A stretch of DNA of 64,000 nt from Mactra quadrangularis (Eukaryota; Mollusca; Bivalvia; Venerida; Mactridae), in the NCBI GenBank assembly GCA_025267735.1, contig CM046308.1, positions 39,359,267-39,423,266 of the forward strand. The letters are read 5' to 3'. The position numbers were made by a program, and so were the translations under genes. Below, one piece after another: positions 13,495 through 36,120 of the stretch (position 1 is the first letter of the stretch; the number at the start of each line of letters is the position of its first letter). The notes under the pieces were generated by a model, which had not been told where the DNA came from, made no database searches, and saw nothing but the letters and a program-made list of their open reading frames with translations.

Positions 13495-15120
13495 CTTTGT
13501 TGATGTTGTCAGTTTTGATCCGTCGTTGCTGTTATATATAATGATGATGACGGTTTCGATCCGTTGTTGCTGTTATATATAATGGTGATGACGGTTTTGA
13601 TCCGTTGTTGCTGTTATATATAATGATGATGACGTTTTTGATCCGTTGTTGCTGTTATATATAATGATGCTGACGGTTTTGATCCGTTGTTGCTGTTATA
13701 TATAATGATGCTGACAGTTTTGATATGTTGTTGCTGTTATATATAATGATGATGACGGTTTTATTCCGTTGTTGCTGTTATATATAATGATGATGACGGT
13801 TTCGATACGTTGTTGCTGTTATATATAATGATGATGACAGTTTCGATATGTTGTTGCTGTTATATATAATGATGATGACGGTTTTGATCCGTTGTTGCTG
13901 TTATATATAATGATGATGACGGTTTTATTCCGTTGTTGCTGTTATATATAATGATGATGACGGTTTCGATCCGTTGTTGCTGTTATATATAATGATGATG
14001 ACGGTTTTGATCCGTTGTTGCTGTTATATATAATGATAATGACTGTTTTGATATGTTGTTGCTGTTATATATATAATGATGATGACGGTTTTATTCCGTC
14101 GTTGCTGTTATATATATAATAATGATGACGGTTTTGATCCGCTGTTGCTGTTATATATAATGATGATGACGGTTTAATTTTTTTTTGCTGTTACATATAA
14201 TAATGACGGTTTTGATCCGTTGTTGCTGTTATATATATAATGATGATGACGGTTTTATTCCGTCGTTGCTGTTATATATAATAATGATGAAGGTTTTGAT
14301 CCGCTGTTGCTGTTATATATAATGATGATGACGGTTTAATTTGTTGTTGCTAATATATAAAATGATGACGACTGTTTTGAATCGTTGTTGCTGTTATATA
14401 TAATGATGATCACGGTTTTGATTCGTCATTGCTGTTATATAATGATGATGACGGTTTTGATTCATTGTTGCTGTTATATATAATGATGATGATAGTTTAA
14501 TTTCGTTGTTGCAGTTATGTATAATGATGATGACGCTTTTATTCCGTCGTTGCTGTTATATATAATGATGATGATAGATTGAATCCGTTGATGCCGTTAT
14601 ATATAATGATGATGACAGTTTTAATTCGTTGATGCCGTTATATATAATGATGATGACGATTTGATCCGTTGTTGCTGTTATATAATGATGATGACGGTTT
14701 TAATCCGTTGATGCTGTTATATATAATGATGATGACGGTTTTAATCCGTTGATGCTGTTATATATAATGATGATGACGGTTTTAATCAGTTGATGCTTTT
14801 ATATATAATGATGATGACGGTTTAATTTGTTGTTGCTGTTATACAAAATGATGACGACTGTTTTGATTTGTTGTTGCTGCTATAAATAATGATGATGACG
14901 GTTTTGATTCATTGTTGCTGTTATACATAATGATGATGACAGTTTAATTTCGTCGTTGCTGTTATATAAAAATGATGAAGAAGGTTTAAATTTGTTGTTG
15001 CTGTTATATACATTAATGATGACGATTTTATTCGTTGTTGCTGTTATATAAAATGATGACGACGGTTTTTATTCGTTGTTGCTGTTATATAATAATGATG
15101 ACGGTTTTAATTTCTTTTTG

Positions 15121-17050
15121 CTCTTATACATAATGATGATGACGGTTTTTATCTGTTGTTGCTGTAATATATAATGATGATGACGCTTTTGATCCGTTGC
15201 TGTTATATATGATGATAACGACGGTTTAAATTCGTTGTTGCTGTATATATAATGATGATGACGGTTTTAATTCGTTGTTGCTGTTATATATAATGATGAT
15301 GACGGTTTTAATCCGTTTGTTGCTGTTATGTATAATGATGATGACGGTTCTGATTCGTTGTTGCTGTTATATGTTATGATGATGACGGTTTTGATTCGTT
15401 GTTGCTGTTATATATAATGATGATGACAGTTTAATTTCGTTGTTGCAGTTATGTATAATGATGATGACGGTTTTATTCCGTCGTTGCTGTTATATATAAT
15501 GATGATGACGGTTTTAATCCGTTGATGCTGTTATATATAATGATGGTGACGGTTTTAATCCGTTGATGCTGTTATATATACTGATGATGACGGTTTTAAT
15601 CCGTTGATGCTGTTATATATAATGATGGTGACGGTTTTAATCCGTTGATGCTGTTATATAATGATGATGACGGTTTTAATCCGTTGATGCTGTTATATAT
15701 AATGATGGTGACGGTTTTAATCCGTTGATGCTGTTATATATAATGATGATGACGGTTTTAATCAGTTGATGCTTTTATATATAATGATGATGACGGTTTA
15801 ATTTGTTGTTGCTGTTATACAAAATGATGATGACTGTTTTGATTTGTTGTTGCTGTTATATATAATGATGATGACAGTTTTGATTCATTGTTGCTGTTAT
15901 ACATAATGATGATGACAGTTTAATTTCGTTGTTCCTGATATATATAATGATGATGACATTTTAATTTCGTCGTTGCTGTTATATATAATGATGATGACGG
16001 TTTTAATTCGTTGTTGCTGTTATATAATAATGATGACGGTTTGAATTTCCTTTTGCTCTTATACATAATGATGATGACGGTTTTTATCTGTTGTTGCTGT
16101 AATATATAATGATGATGACGCTTTTGATCCGTTGCTGTTATATATGATGATAACGACGGTTTAAATTCGTTGTTGCTGTATATATAATGATGATGACGGT
16201 TTTAATTCGTTGTTGCTGTTATATATAATGATGATGACGGTTTTAATCCGTTTGTTGCTGTTATGTATAATGATGATGACGGTTCTGATTCGTTGTTGCT
16301 GTTATATGTTATGATGATGACGGTTTTGATTCGTTGTTGCTGTTATATATAATGATGATGACAGTTTAATTTCGTTGTTGCAGTTATGTATAATGATGAT
16401 GACGGTTTTATTCCGTCGTTGCTGTTATATATAATGATGATGACGGTTTTAATCCGTTGATGCTGTTATATATAATGATGGTGACGGTTTTAATCCGTTG
16501 ATGCTGTTATATATAATGATGATGACGGTTTTAATCCGTTGATGCTGTTATATATAATGATGGTGACGGTTTTAATCCGTTGATGCTGTTATATAATGAT
16601 GATGACGGTTTTAATCCGTTGATGCTGTTATATATAATGATGATGACGGTTTTAATCAGTTGATGCTTTTATATATAATGATGATGACGGTTTAATTTGT
16701 TGTTGCTGTTATACAAAATGATGATGACTGTTTTGATTTGTTGTTATCGTCGTTGCTGTTATATATAATGATGATGACGGTTTTAATTCGTCGTTGCTGT
16801 TATATATAATGATGATGACGGTTTGAATCCGTTGATGCTGTTATATATAATAATGAAGAAGGTTTTAATTTGTCGTTGCTGTTATATAAAATGATGACGA
16901 CGGTTTTAATTTCTTTTTGCTGTTATATATAATGATGATGACGGTTTTCATCTGTTGTTGCTGTTATATATAATGATGATGACGCTTTTGATCCGTTGCT
17001 GTTATATATGATGATAACGACGGTTTAAATTCGTTGTTCCTGTTATATAT
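15121..17050. repeat. Higher-order repeat of about 0.9 kb inside the 41-bp satellite
   Basis: A marker monomer containing gatccgttgctgttatatat and then gatgataacgacgg occurs at 15191, 16126 and 16990 (spacings 935 and 864 bp). It is preceded each time by the same run of variant monomers. The block 15.12-16.05 kb is closely copied at 16.06-16.99 kb, and the third copy is shorter. Confidence 0.85.
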
Positions 17051-17300
17051 AATGATGATGACGGTCTTGATTCGTTGTTGCTGATATGTATAATGATGAT
17101 GACGGTTTTGATTCATTGTTGCTGTTAAAAATAACGACGGTTTGATTCGTTGTTGCTGTTATTTATAATGATGATGACGGTTTTGATTTGTTTTTGCTGT
17201 TATATATAATGATGATGACGGTTTTAATTCGTTGTTGCTGTTATATATAATGATGATGACGGGTTTGATCCGTTGTTGCTGTTATATATAATGATGACGG

Positions 17301-17430
17301 CGCCTATTATGCATAATGGGCGAGTTGCAGGCGGCCAAAATCGCATAATACGGGAAAAAGTCGCGTAATGTCCGTGTAGACTTGTCACATTGTTACTATA
17401 TATAGTAACAAACGTATTTAATAACGATAA
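17301..17430. other. Non-satellite interruption with two palindromes
   Basis: About 130 bp within the satellite that does not follow the 41-bp monomer. It includes a near-perfect palindrome, gcctattatgcataatgggc (17302-17321), and a perfect 22-bp palindrome at 17390-17411 (arms ttgttactata / tatagtaacaa). The local GC content is higher than in the satellite. Confidence 0.7.
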
Positions 17431-18690
17431 TGACGGTCTTGATTCGTTGTTGTTGTTATACATAATGATTATGACGGTCTTGATTCGTTGTTACTGTTAT
17501 ATATAATGATGATGACGGTTTTGGTTTGTTGTTGCTGTTATGTATAATGATGATGAGGGTTTTAATTCGTTGTTGCTGTTACATATATTGATAACGACGG
17601 TTTTGATTTGTAACTGCTGTTATTTATAATGATGACGACGGTATTAATTCGTTGCTGCTGTTATTTATAATGATGACGACGGTTTTAATTCGTTGTTGCT
17701 GTTATAAATAATGATGAAAACAGTTTTAATTCGTTGTTGTTATATATAATGATGATGACGGTTTGTTTCGTTGTTGCTGTTATATATAATGATGATGACG
17801 GTTTTAATTTGTTGTTGTTATAAACATTGATGATGACGGTTTGTTTCGTTGTTGCTGTTATACATAATGATGCGACGGTTTTAATTTGTTGCTGTTATGT
17901 ACAATTATAATAACGGTTTTAATTCGTTGTTGCTTTATGTACAATTATGATAACGGTTTTAATTCGTTGTTGCTGTTATGTACAATTATGATAACGGTTT
18001 TAATTCGTTGTTGCTGTTATGTAAAATAATGACGACGGTTTTGATCCGTTGTTGCTGTTAAATATAATGATGATGACAGTTATGATCCGTTGTTGCTGTT
18101 AAAAAAATTATGATAACGGTCTTGATTCGTTGTTGCTGTTATATATAATGATGATGACGGTTTTGATATGTGGTTGCTGTTATATATAATGATGCTGACG
18201 GTTTTGATATGTGGTTGCTGTTATATATAATGATGATGACGATTTTGATTCGTTGTCGCTGTTACATATAATTATGATGACGGTTTTAATTCGTCGTTGC
18301 TGTTATATATAATGATGACGGTTTTGATTTGTTCTTGCTGTTATGTATAATGATGATAAGGGTTTAATTCGTTGTTGCTGTTATATATAATGATAACGAC
18401 GGTTTTAATTCGTTGCTGCTGTTATTTATAATGATGACGACGGTTTTAATTCGTTGTTGCTGTTATAAATAATGATGAAAACGGTTTTAATTCGTTGTTG
18501 TTACATATAATGATGATGACGGTTTGTTTAGTTGTTGCTGTTGTAAATAATGTGACGACGGTTTTGATTCGTTGTTGCTGTTATAATAATGATGACGGTT
18601 TTAATTTGTTGTTGCTGTTATATACAATGATGATGACTGTTTTGATTCGTTGTTGCTGTTATGTATAATTATGATAACGGTTTTAATTCG

Positions 18691-19255
18691 TAGTGCTGTT
18701 ATATAATCCCCGTTTGTTGCTGTTTATACAATGATGATGACTGTTTTGATTCGTTGTTGCTGTTATGTATAATTATGATAACGGTTTTAATTCGTAGTGC
18801 TGTTATATAATCCACGTTTGTTGCTGTTTATATAATGATGATGACGGTTTTGATTCGTTGTTGCTGTTATGTATAATTATGATAACGGTTTTAATTCGTA
18901 GTGCTGTTATATAATCCACGTTTGTTGCTGTTTATACAATGATGATGACTGTTTTGATTCGTTGTTGCTGTTATGTATAATTATGATAACGGTTTTAATT
19001 CGTAGTGCTGTTATATAATCCCCGTTTGTTGCTGTTTATACAATGATGATGACTGTTTTGATTCATTGTTGCTGTTATGTATAATTATGATAACGGTTTT
19101 AATTCGTAGTGCTGTTATATAATCCACGTTTGTTGCTGTTTATACAATGATGATGACTGTTTTGATTCGTTGTTGCTGTTATGTATAATTATGATAACGG
19201 TTTTAATTCGTAGTGCTGTTATATAATCCACGTTTGTTGCTGTTTATATAATGAT
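18691..19255. repeat. 104-bp higher-order repeat
   Basis: The word tagtgctgttatataatcc starts at 18691, 18795, 18899, 19003, 19107 and 19211, an exact 104-bp period. Each unit combines full and truncated 41-bp monomers. The near-identity of the copies indicates recent amplification. Confidence 0.92.
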
Positions 19256-20630
19256 GATTGACGGCTTTTTTCGTTGTTGCTGTTATTTTAATAAAGACGA
19301 CGGGTTTGATCCGTTGTTGCTGTTATATATAATGACGATGACGGTTTTGATTTATTGTTGCTGTTATACATAATGATGATGACGGCTTTTTTCGTTGTTG
19401 CTGTTATTTTAATAAAGACGACGGGTTTGATCCGTTGTTGCTGTTATACATAATGATGATGACAATTTTGATTCATTGTTGCTGTTATACATAATGATGA
19501 TGACGGTTTTGATTCATTGTTGCTGTTATACATAATGATGATGACGGTTTTGATTCATTGTTGCTGTTATATGTAATGATGATGACGGTTTTGATTCGTT
19601 GTTGCTGTTATATATAATGATGATAACGGTTTAAATTCGTCGTTGCTGTTATATATAATGATGACGACGGTTTTGTTTTGTTGTTACGGCTTAATATAAT
19701 ATTGACGACGGTTTTAATTCGTTATTGCTGTTTTGATAATTATGATGACGGTTTTGATTCGTTGTTGCTGTTATACAAAATGATGATGACGGTTTTGATT
19801 CGTTGTTGTTGTTATACAAAATGATGATGACGGTTTTGATTCGTTGTTGTTGTTATACAAAATGATGATGACGGTTTTGATTCGTTGTTGCTGTTATACA
19901 TAATGATGATGACGGTTTTGATTCGTTGTTGCTGTTATACAAAATGATGATGACGGTTTTGATTCGTTGTTGCTGTTATACAAAATGATGATGACGGTTT
20001 TGATTCGTAGTTGTTGTTATACATAATGATAATGACGGTTTTGATTCGTTGTTGTTGTTATATAAAATGATGATGACGGTTTTGATTCGTTGTTGTTGTT
20101 ATACATAATGATAATGACGGTTTTGATTCGTTGTTGCTGTTATACATAATGATAATGACGGTTTTGATTCGTTGTTGCTGTTATACATAATGATAATGAC
20201 GGTTTTGATTCGTTGTTGCTGTTATATAAAATGATGATGACGGTTTTGATTCGTTGTTGCTGTTATACATAATGATGATGACGGTTTTGATTCGTTGTTG
20301 TTGTTATACATAATGATAATGACGGTTTTGATTCGTTGTTGCTGTTATATAAAATGATGATGACGGTTTTGATTCGTTGTTGTTGTTATACATAATGATA
20401 ATGACGGTTTTGATTCGTTGTTGTTGTTATATAAAATGATGATGACGGTTTTGATTCGTTGTTGTTGTTATACATAATGATAATGACGGTTTTGATTCGT
20501 TGTTGTTGTTATATAAAATAATGTCGACGGTTTTGATTCGTTGTTGTTGTTATATATAATATTGACGACGGTTTTAATTCGTTATTGTTGTTATATATAA
20601 TGATGATGACGGTTTTGTTTCGTTGTTGCA

Positions 20631-20850
20631 CAGACATACATGTAAATATATTCAACCCTCATACTGATACTTTAATTTGCTTGATATATTTTATGATTTA
20701 ACAATCAGGAGTTATTTTATAGCCCAATAGCTATGATAATTGGCTTACGGACACTGTTATTAGGCTCAGCAAGGACCTGTACAAACTTGACTTTGCAGAT
20801 GTATACAAACTAATACATGGTTACAAGGGCTGTAGAGCTGTTAAGTGGTC
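20631..20850. other. Satellite edge, unique AT-rich sequence
   Basis: The 41-bp monomer ends abruptly at gttgttgcacagac. The following 200 bp show no coding signal and no recognised repeat. Confidence 0.5.
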
Positions 20851-21190
20851 TCTGGCCCAAGCCCACGGAATTTTCCCAGGGTAGCCACTATGCCCACGTG
20901 GTAGCCCTCGATCAGACCTCTCGCGTGGTATACGCCAGTACCCGGCCAAATTGCTTTAACTCGAGATTCGAGCCCTGAAACATGGCCCATCTGAGTGCTG
21001 ATTTGTTCACAAAACATTTAATACCGACTAGAGGCCTCTGGCCCGACAAATGGATTTTCCATGTTTAATAACTCGTTATTGTATGTAGTTTTAGGCCTTA
21101 ATTATTATTTCGCTCTTCGTTATAAAAAGTTTTTGCTTGCAAAAAAGCAACTCGTGGCCACTTTTGCAAGCAAATTTTTTTTGCTAACTT
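20850..21190. repeat. Dispersed repeat with terminal hairpin, copy 1
   Basis: Carries the words ggaattttcccagggtagcc and ccactatgcccacgtg and ends in a long stem-loop (about 21128-21178, arms gcttgcaaaa / ttttgcaagc). A longer copy, with an internal tandem duplication, lies at 32215-32655. The repeat class is not recognised. Confidence 0.75.
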
Positions 21191-21380
21191 CAGCGACGTC
21201 ATTTAGAGATTATCCAACATCAATCCAATCTTAGCTGCAATTTCAGATAGACAATAATTGTCACAATTTTGAGGTAGACAACTCACCTAACCACTGTCTC
21301 TGGATTACACCAGACTTCCATAATCCCTTCTGCCTAAATTCTCACATAAAAACATCGATCAGTTAAAGGTAATAGTGGAT

Positions 21381-21688
21381 TGTTTGTTTGTTTGGTTTTA
21401 CGCCGTAGCAACACATTGTATAGGTCATATAACCGCGGTCAGTCAACCTACTCACTTCTCCTGGAAAGGCTAAATCTCTGGATTTAGGTGTTAGCCAACT
21501 ACTAAGCGCATACTTTCGTCAGTGACTGACAACTGCCCAACATAATTAAACATTATTGGTAGGAGGGAGAATAGATGTAAAAATAATTTCATGACCAAGC
21601 TCCACAAATGTATTCCCCGCACGGGAATGGAACCCACGACCCTTCGATCAGTAGCCTTTCGTGCTGTTAACTGAGCTGGCCGGGCGGC
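21381..21688 (-). mobile_element. tRNA-derived SINE, family 1
   Basis: On the minus strand there is a tRNA-like head with a B-box-like ggttc motif at the 21.6-21.69 kb end. A body and a tail follow, containing the reverse complement of gttttacgccgtagcaacac and CAAA repeats. Relatives lie at 23424-23660, 34866-35181 and 56427-56740. The tRNA head is internal-promoter-derived and is not called as a tRNA gene. Confidence 0.85.
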
Positions 21689-21834
21689 TTTCCAAGATTG
21701 TGGTCTCCGAAAATGTCTGAGTGTTCCATATGTCAAAGGTAGCGAAACAATTGGGTATCATACCCACAACCCCTCGATCAGTAGACGTGCTTTGCCTGTG
21801 TAAATAGTAAAAACCCTGAGTTTTTGGTGGACTC

Positions 21835-21890
21835 TACACAAATACTTCCGAGATTATTTATTCAATGAAAGGTCAAGGTGTTCCGAATGA
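21835..21890. repeat. Short palindromic 'ttccgag' element
   Basis: Imperfect inverted repeat from cttccgag to gtgttccgaat with attcaatgaa at the centre. Related copies lie at about 32703-32846, 41060-41140, 47110-47160 and 56155-56205. Confidence 0.6.
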
Positions 21891-22149
21891 CTACCGACAA
21901 AGCTAGCTGGACGGGTGTGGAAAGGTTAGCAAGTGCAAGTTAAGTGTCCAGGTGAGCTGATATGGCGAGAGTGCTCGTATATTACCTAGAAAAAGTGATG
22001 ACAAACAGAGTAAATAAAAAAGTCAAAATTGTTATATAGATTTTTTTTATACATTTTCCATTACAAAATTCGGTTTCTTCAATATATAAGTGTCTGGTTC
22101 AATTCTTCTTACTCTGAAATGAATTTAGAAAAAACATGACGTGAGTTTT

Positions 22150-22565
22150 TGTATTAGACAATGATTACAATTCAAATATCATTTAAAGATTGTTCACCCC
22201 GACCTGAGACAAAGAATAGCTTTTCAATATCGTTTATAGCTTGTTCACATTGGCCTGAGACAAAGAATATCTTTATAATATCATTTATAGATTGTTCACA
22301 ATGACCTGAGACAAAGAATAGCTTTTCAATATCATTTATAGCTTGTTCACATTGGCCTGAGACTAAGAATATCTTTTCAATATCATTTATAGCTTGTTCA
22401 CAATGGCCTGAGACAAAGAATAGCTTTTCAATATCATTTATAAATTGTTCACAATGGCCTGAGACAAAGAATAGCTTTTCAATATCATTTATAGCTTGTT
22501 CACATTAGCCTGAGGCAAGGAATTTGAATTCGTTTATGGCTTGTTCACATGACGTTAGACAAAAA
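22150..22565. repeat. 51-bp minisatellite
   Basis: About eight copies of a 51-bp unit containing atatcatttatagcttgttc and a cctgagacaaagaat box. The ttttcaatat word is spaced at 51-bp steps (22221, 22272, 22323, 22374). The copies decay toward the right end. Confidence 0.9.
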
Positions 22566-22702
22566 TATTGTGTCAATAGGTTTATAGCTTTTCACATTGA
22601 CATGAGTCATGAGACATGAGCTATTTTAAAACATTTAAATATAATATAATAAAAAAATGAAACATAGACTATACATAACCACCTCTCAATTCATGGCACT
22701 GT

Positions 22703-23046
22703 TAAAGGTACTAGTTCACAGACTTGGTTAAGATTTTTCAATATTTTCAAAATACCATTACTGTCTGTAATTTTGTCAAAAAAAATATTCTTAATATTTT
22801 AGGACAAACTGACCTATAGGTTGCAAGAAACAATAAAAGTCACAAAAATGCACTAAAAGTGTCTATACCGTGACATACGGGGTAGATATTTACTGTATGA
22901 AACGTCATCATTTGTACTTGTATGTCAATTTGCACTAAAAGTGTCATTATCAAATCACTAATTTTCTGCTTAAAAATGTTTCCAAACACTTTTGATAGTT
23001 TCAGAGAAATGTGATGTTTAATTTGAAATATGTGAATGAGTACCTT
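22703..23046. mobile_element. MITE with TTAA flanks, copy A
   Basis: Inverted ends are aggtactagttcacaga and, at the right, tatgtgaatgagtacct, both flanked by TTAA. An internal segment, ataccgtgacatacggggta, is found inverted in the element at about 33367-33725. A TTAA duplication is typical of piggyBac-type elements, so this assignment is tentative. Confidence 0.65.
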
Positions 23047-23423
23047 TAATATGATTTAATTCTATATAGTAGACAATAATGTGCTATTGACACAGACTTT
23101 ATATGTCTATATGTCTTCTGATAGATAGGATTGCATTGTTAGAAAAAAGCAATTAATTAAATATACAATAAAACATATAAATGTTTAATACAATCTAGTT
23201 ATAACAGCTGATGTCATGAATGTTCAAACCATAGGAAAACATGATAGTATTTTCTAATTATGTGGCATAAACCATTTTCTTGTTTGCTGTATACGTATGC
23301 TACACTATGTATACTTGTGTTTTGAAATATATACGTGTATTATCAGAAGGAAACGAGAAAAATATCTCGCAAAGATTTTTACTTTTTTGAGACAATATAA
23401 CACATTCAGCATTTATGGCATTG

Positions 23424-23660
23424 TTTTTGCTCATTTGGGTTAAACGCCATAGCAACACATTGATCAGGTCATACCACGGCGGTCAGTCAACCTACTCACT
23501 GTTCCTGGAAAGGCTAAATCTCTGAATTTAGCTGTTAGTCAACTACTAGCTATATACTTCCGTCAGTGACTGACAACTGCCTTACACGATTTAGAATCAG
23601 TGGTATAAGGGAGAATTGCCGTAAAATATAGTTCATGACCAAATCACACGACCCTCGAAC
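23424..23660 (-). mobile_element. tRNA-derived SINE, family 1, head-truncated
   Basis: The tail and body match the copies at 21381 and 34866 (words taaacgccatagcaacac and ctggaaaggctaaatctctg). The tRNA-like head is lost or badly decayed. It lies downstream of the last visible exon of the minus-strand gene. Confidence 0.78.
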
Positions 23661-23843
23661 AGTTCAATTGTGTACATGAATTACATGCAAGGACTCTACT
23701 AGCCATGTAAGCTCAATTATGACATAACAATTATTTGTCCAACATCGTCTTCATCGTCAATTACTTATTTGAACATCACATGGTAAACAAAGAAAGCTAA
23801 CTGGTGAAACTCAATCTTTAAAAGTCATTTTTTCTTATCTTAC

Positions 23844-35433
<11,590 letters not shown>

Positions 35434-35765
35434 TGTGGCCTGCTGTAGGCCGACAATTTTAAGAAAACTGATGAAGTATATCACCGCCTGTTGTCCATGC
35501 CGCCTTTACTTGTTGTTGACGTTACGTTAATTTAGCGTTGACGTCACAATAATCAATTGGCATAGCAACGTCTCGTCTGTTGTTACCGTTTAGTCGAGAT
35601 TTCAAAATTTGACCCCGAAGTCAAATATTTTTCATTTTAAAAACATAACAAGAATTTACTTTATTTTTTCATATTAAATTTGAGTTTTCTAGACGTTAGT
35701 TGTATTTCCTATTTACATAATACATATCAACGTTTTTGTGATGTGCGCGCATAAATAAACAGACG

Positions 35766-35782
35766 ACAGGAAGTGACGTCAG
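35766..35782. promoter_or_regulatory. Composite ETS/CRE site
   Basis: acaggaagtgacgtcag: a GGAA core followed immediately by the palindromic CRE, 111 bp upstream of the plus-strand start codon. Confidence 0.65.
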
Positions 35783-35807
35783 TCATATAGCAACCGTTTG
35801 GTTCTGC

Positions 35808-35882
35808 ATGGACGGCTCATATTTTTTTACTGAACTGTCGGAATTATGCAATAATGCTATAGATCTAAGCGTAAACTACTAA
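35808..35882 (+). other. Possible upstream ORFs before the plus-strand gene
   Basis: A 24-codon frame starts at 35808 and stops 9 bases before the main ATG. Inside it, in another frame, are two two-codon ORFs (ATGCAATAA at 35846 and ATGCTATAG at 35854) that overlap by one base. They matter only if transcription starts upstream of 35808. Confidence 0.45.
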
Positions 35883-35891
35883 AAACGAACA

Positions 35892-36120
35892 ATGAGCGAA
35901 AGTAGGAAGAGCGAATCGTTTCTTTCGCGACTACGACGAATGAAATCTTCATTTATTTGCGGCAGACATAAATATTACGATCATCTGCTTAGCAAGTTTG
36001 AAGTCTACCCTGACAAAAAGAACGATAGAAATAAATACTTGGACAATACGTCACGTATTAAAATACATAAAGTTTGGGAGATCTTCAAGCAGACTTTTAT
36101 AGACGAATGCTTCAACAGAG
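35892..36120 (+). CDS. Exon 1 of the plus-strand unrecognised gene
   Basis: 76 codons plus G, ending TTCAACAGAG|gtgagt. Basic; includes G-R-H-K-Y-Y-D-H-L-L. Intron 1 (2.6 kb) holds two MITEs, a SINE and part of a composite repeat. Confidence 0.87.

Larger units (their letters stand above)
13495..20630. repeat. 41-bp satellite array, about 170 copies
   Basis: A tandem monomer of 41 bp, of the form gttgttgctgttatatataa + tgatgatgacggttttgatcc, fills 7.1 kb. Monomers differ by substitutions and small indels (37-43 bp). Regional subfamilies are clear: 'ttgatgctg' monomers at 14.6-16.7 kb, 'gattcgttgttgctgttatacaaaa' types (word split here only for description) at 19.7-20.6 kb, and 104-bp composite units at 18.7-19.25 kb. 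There are no spacers of unique sequence, so this is not a CRISPR-like array. Confidence 0.96.
35434..35891. promoter_or_regulatory. Divergent promoter shared by the two unrecognised genes
   Basis: 458 bp separate the two start codons. It contains two perfect TGACGTCA CREs (35539-35546 and 35774-35781). The second is fused to an ETS-type core to give acaggaagtgacgtca. No TATA box is evident at a fixed distance. AGCAAC half-sites resembling RFX X-box halves occur at about 35572 and 35790. The ETS-CRE composite is known from TATA-less bidirectional promoters of other animals. Its use here is inferred. Confidence 0.7.

Noticed and set aside
13495..20630. CRISPR-like array
   Set aside because: Monomers are contiguous with no unique spacers, the genome is eukaryotic, and no associated genes are present.
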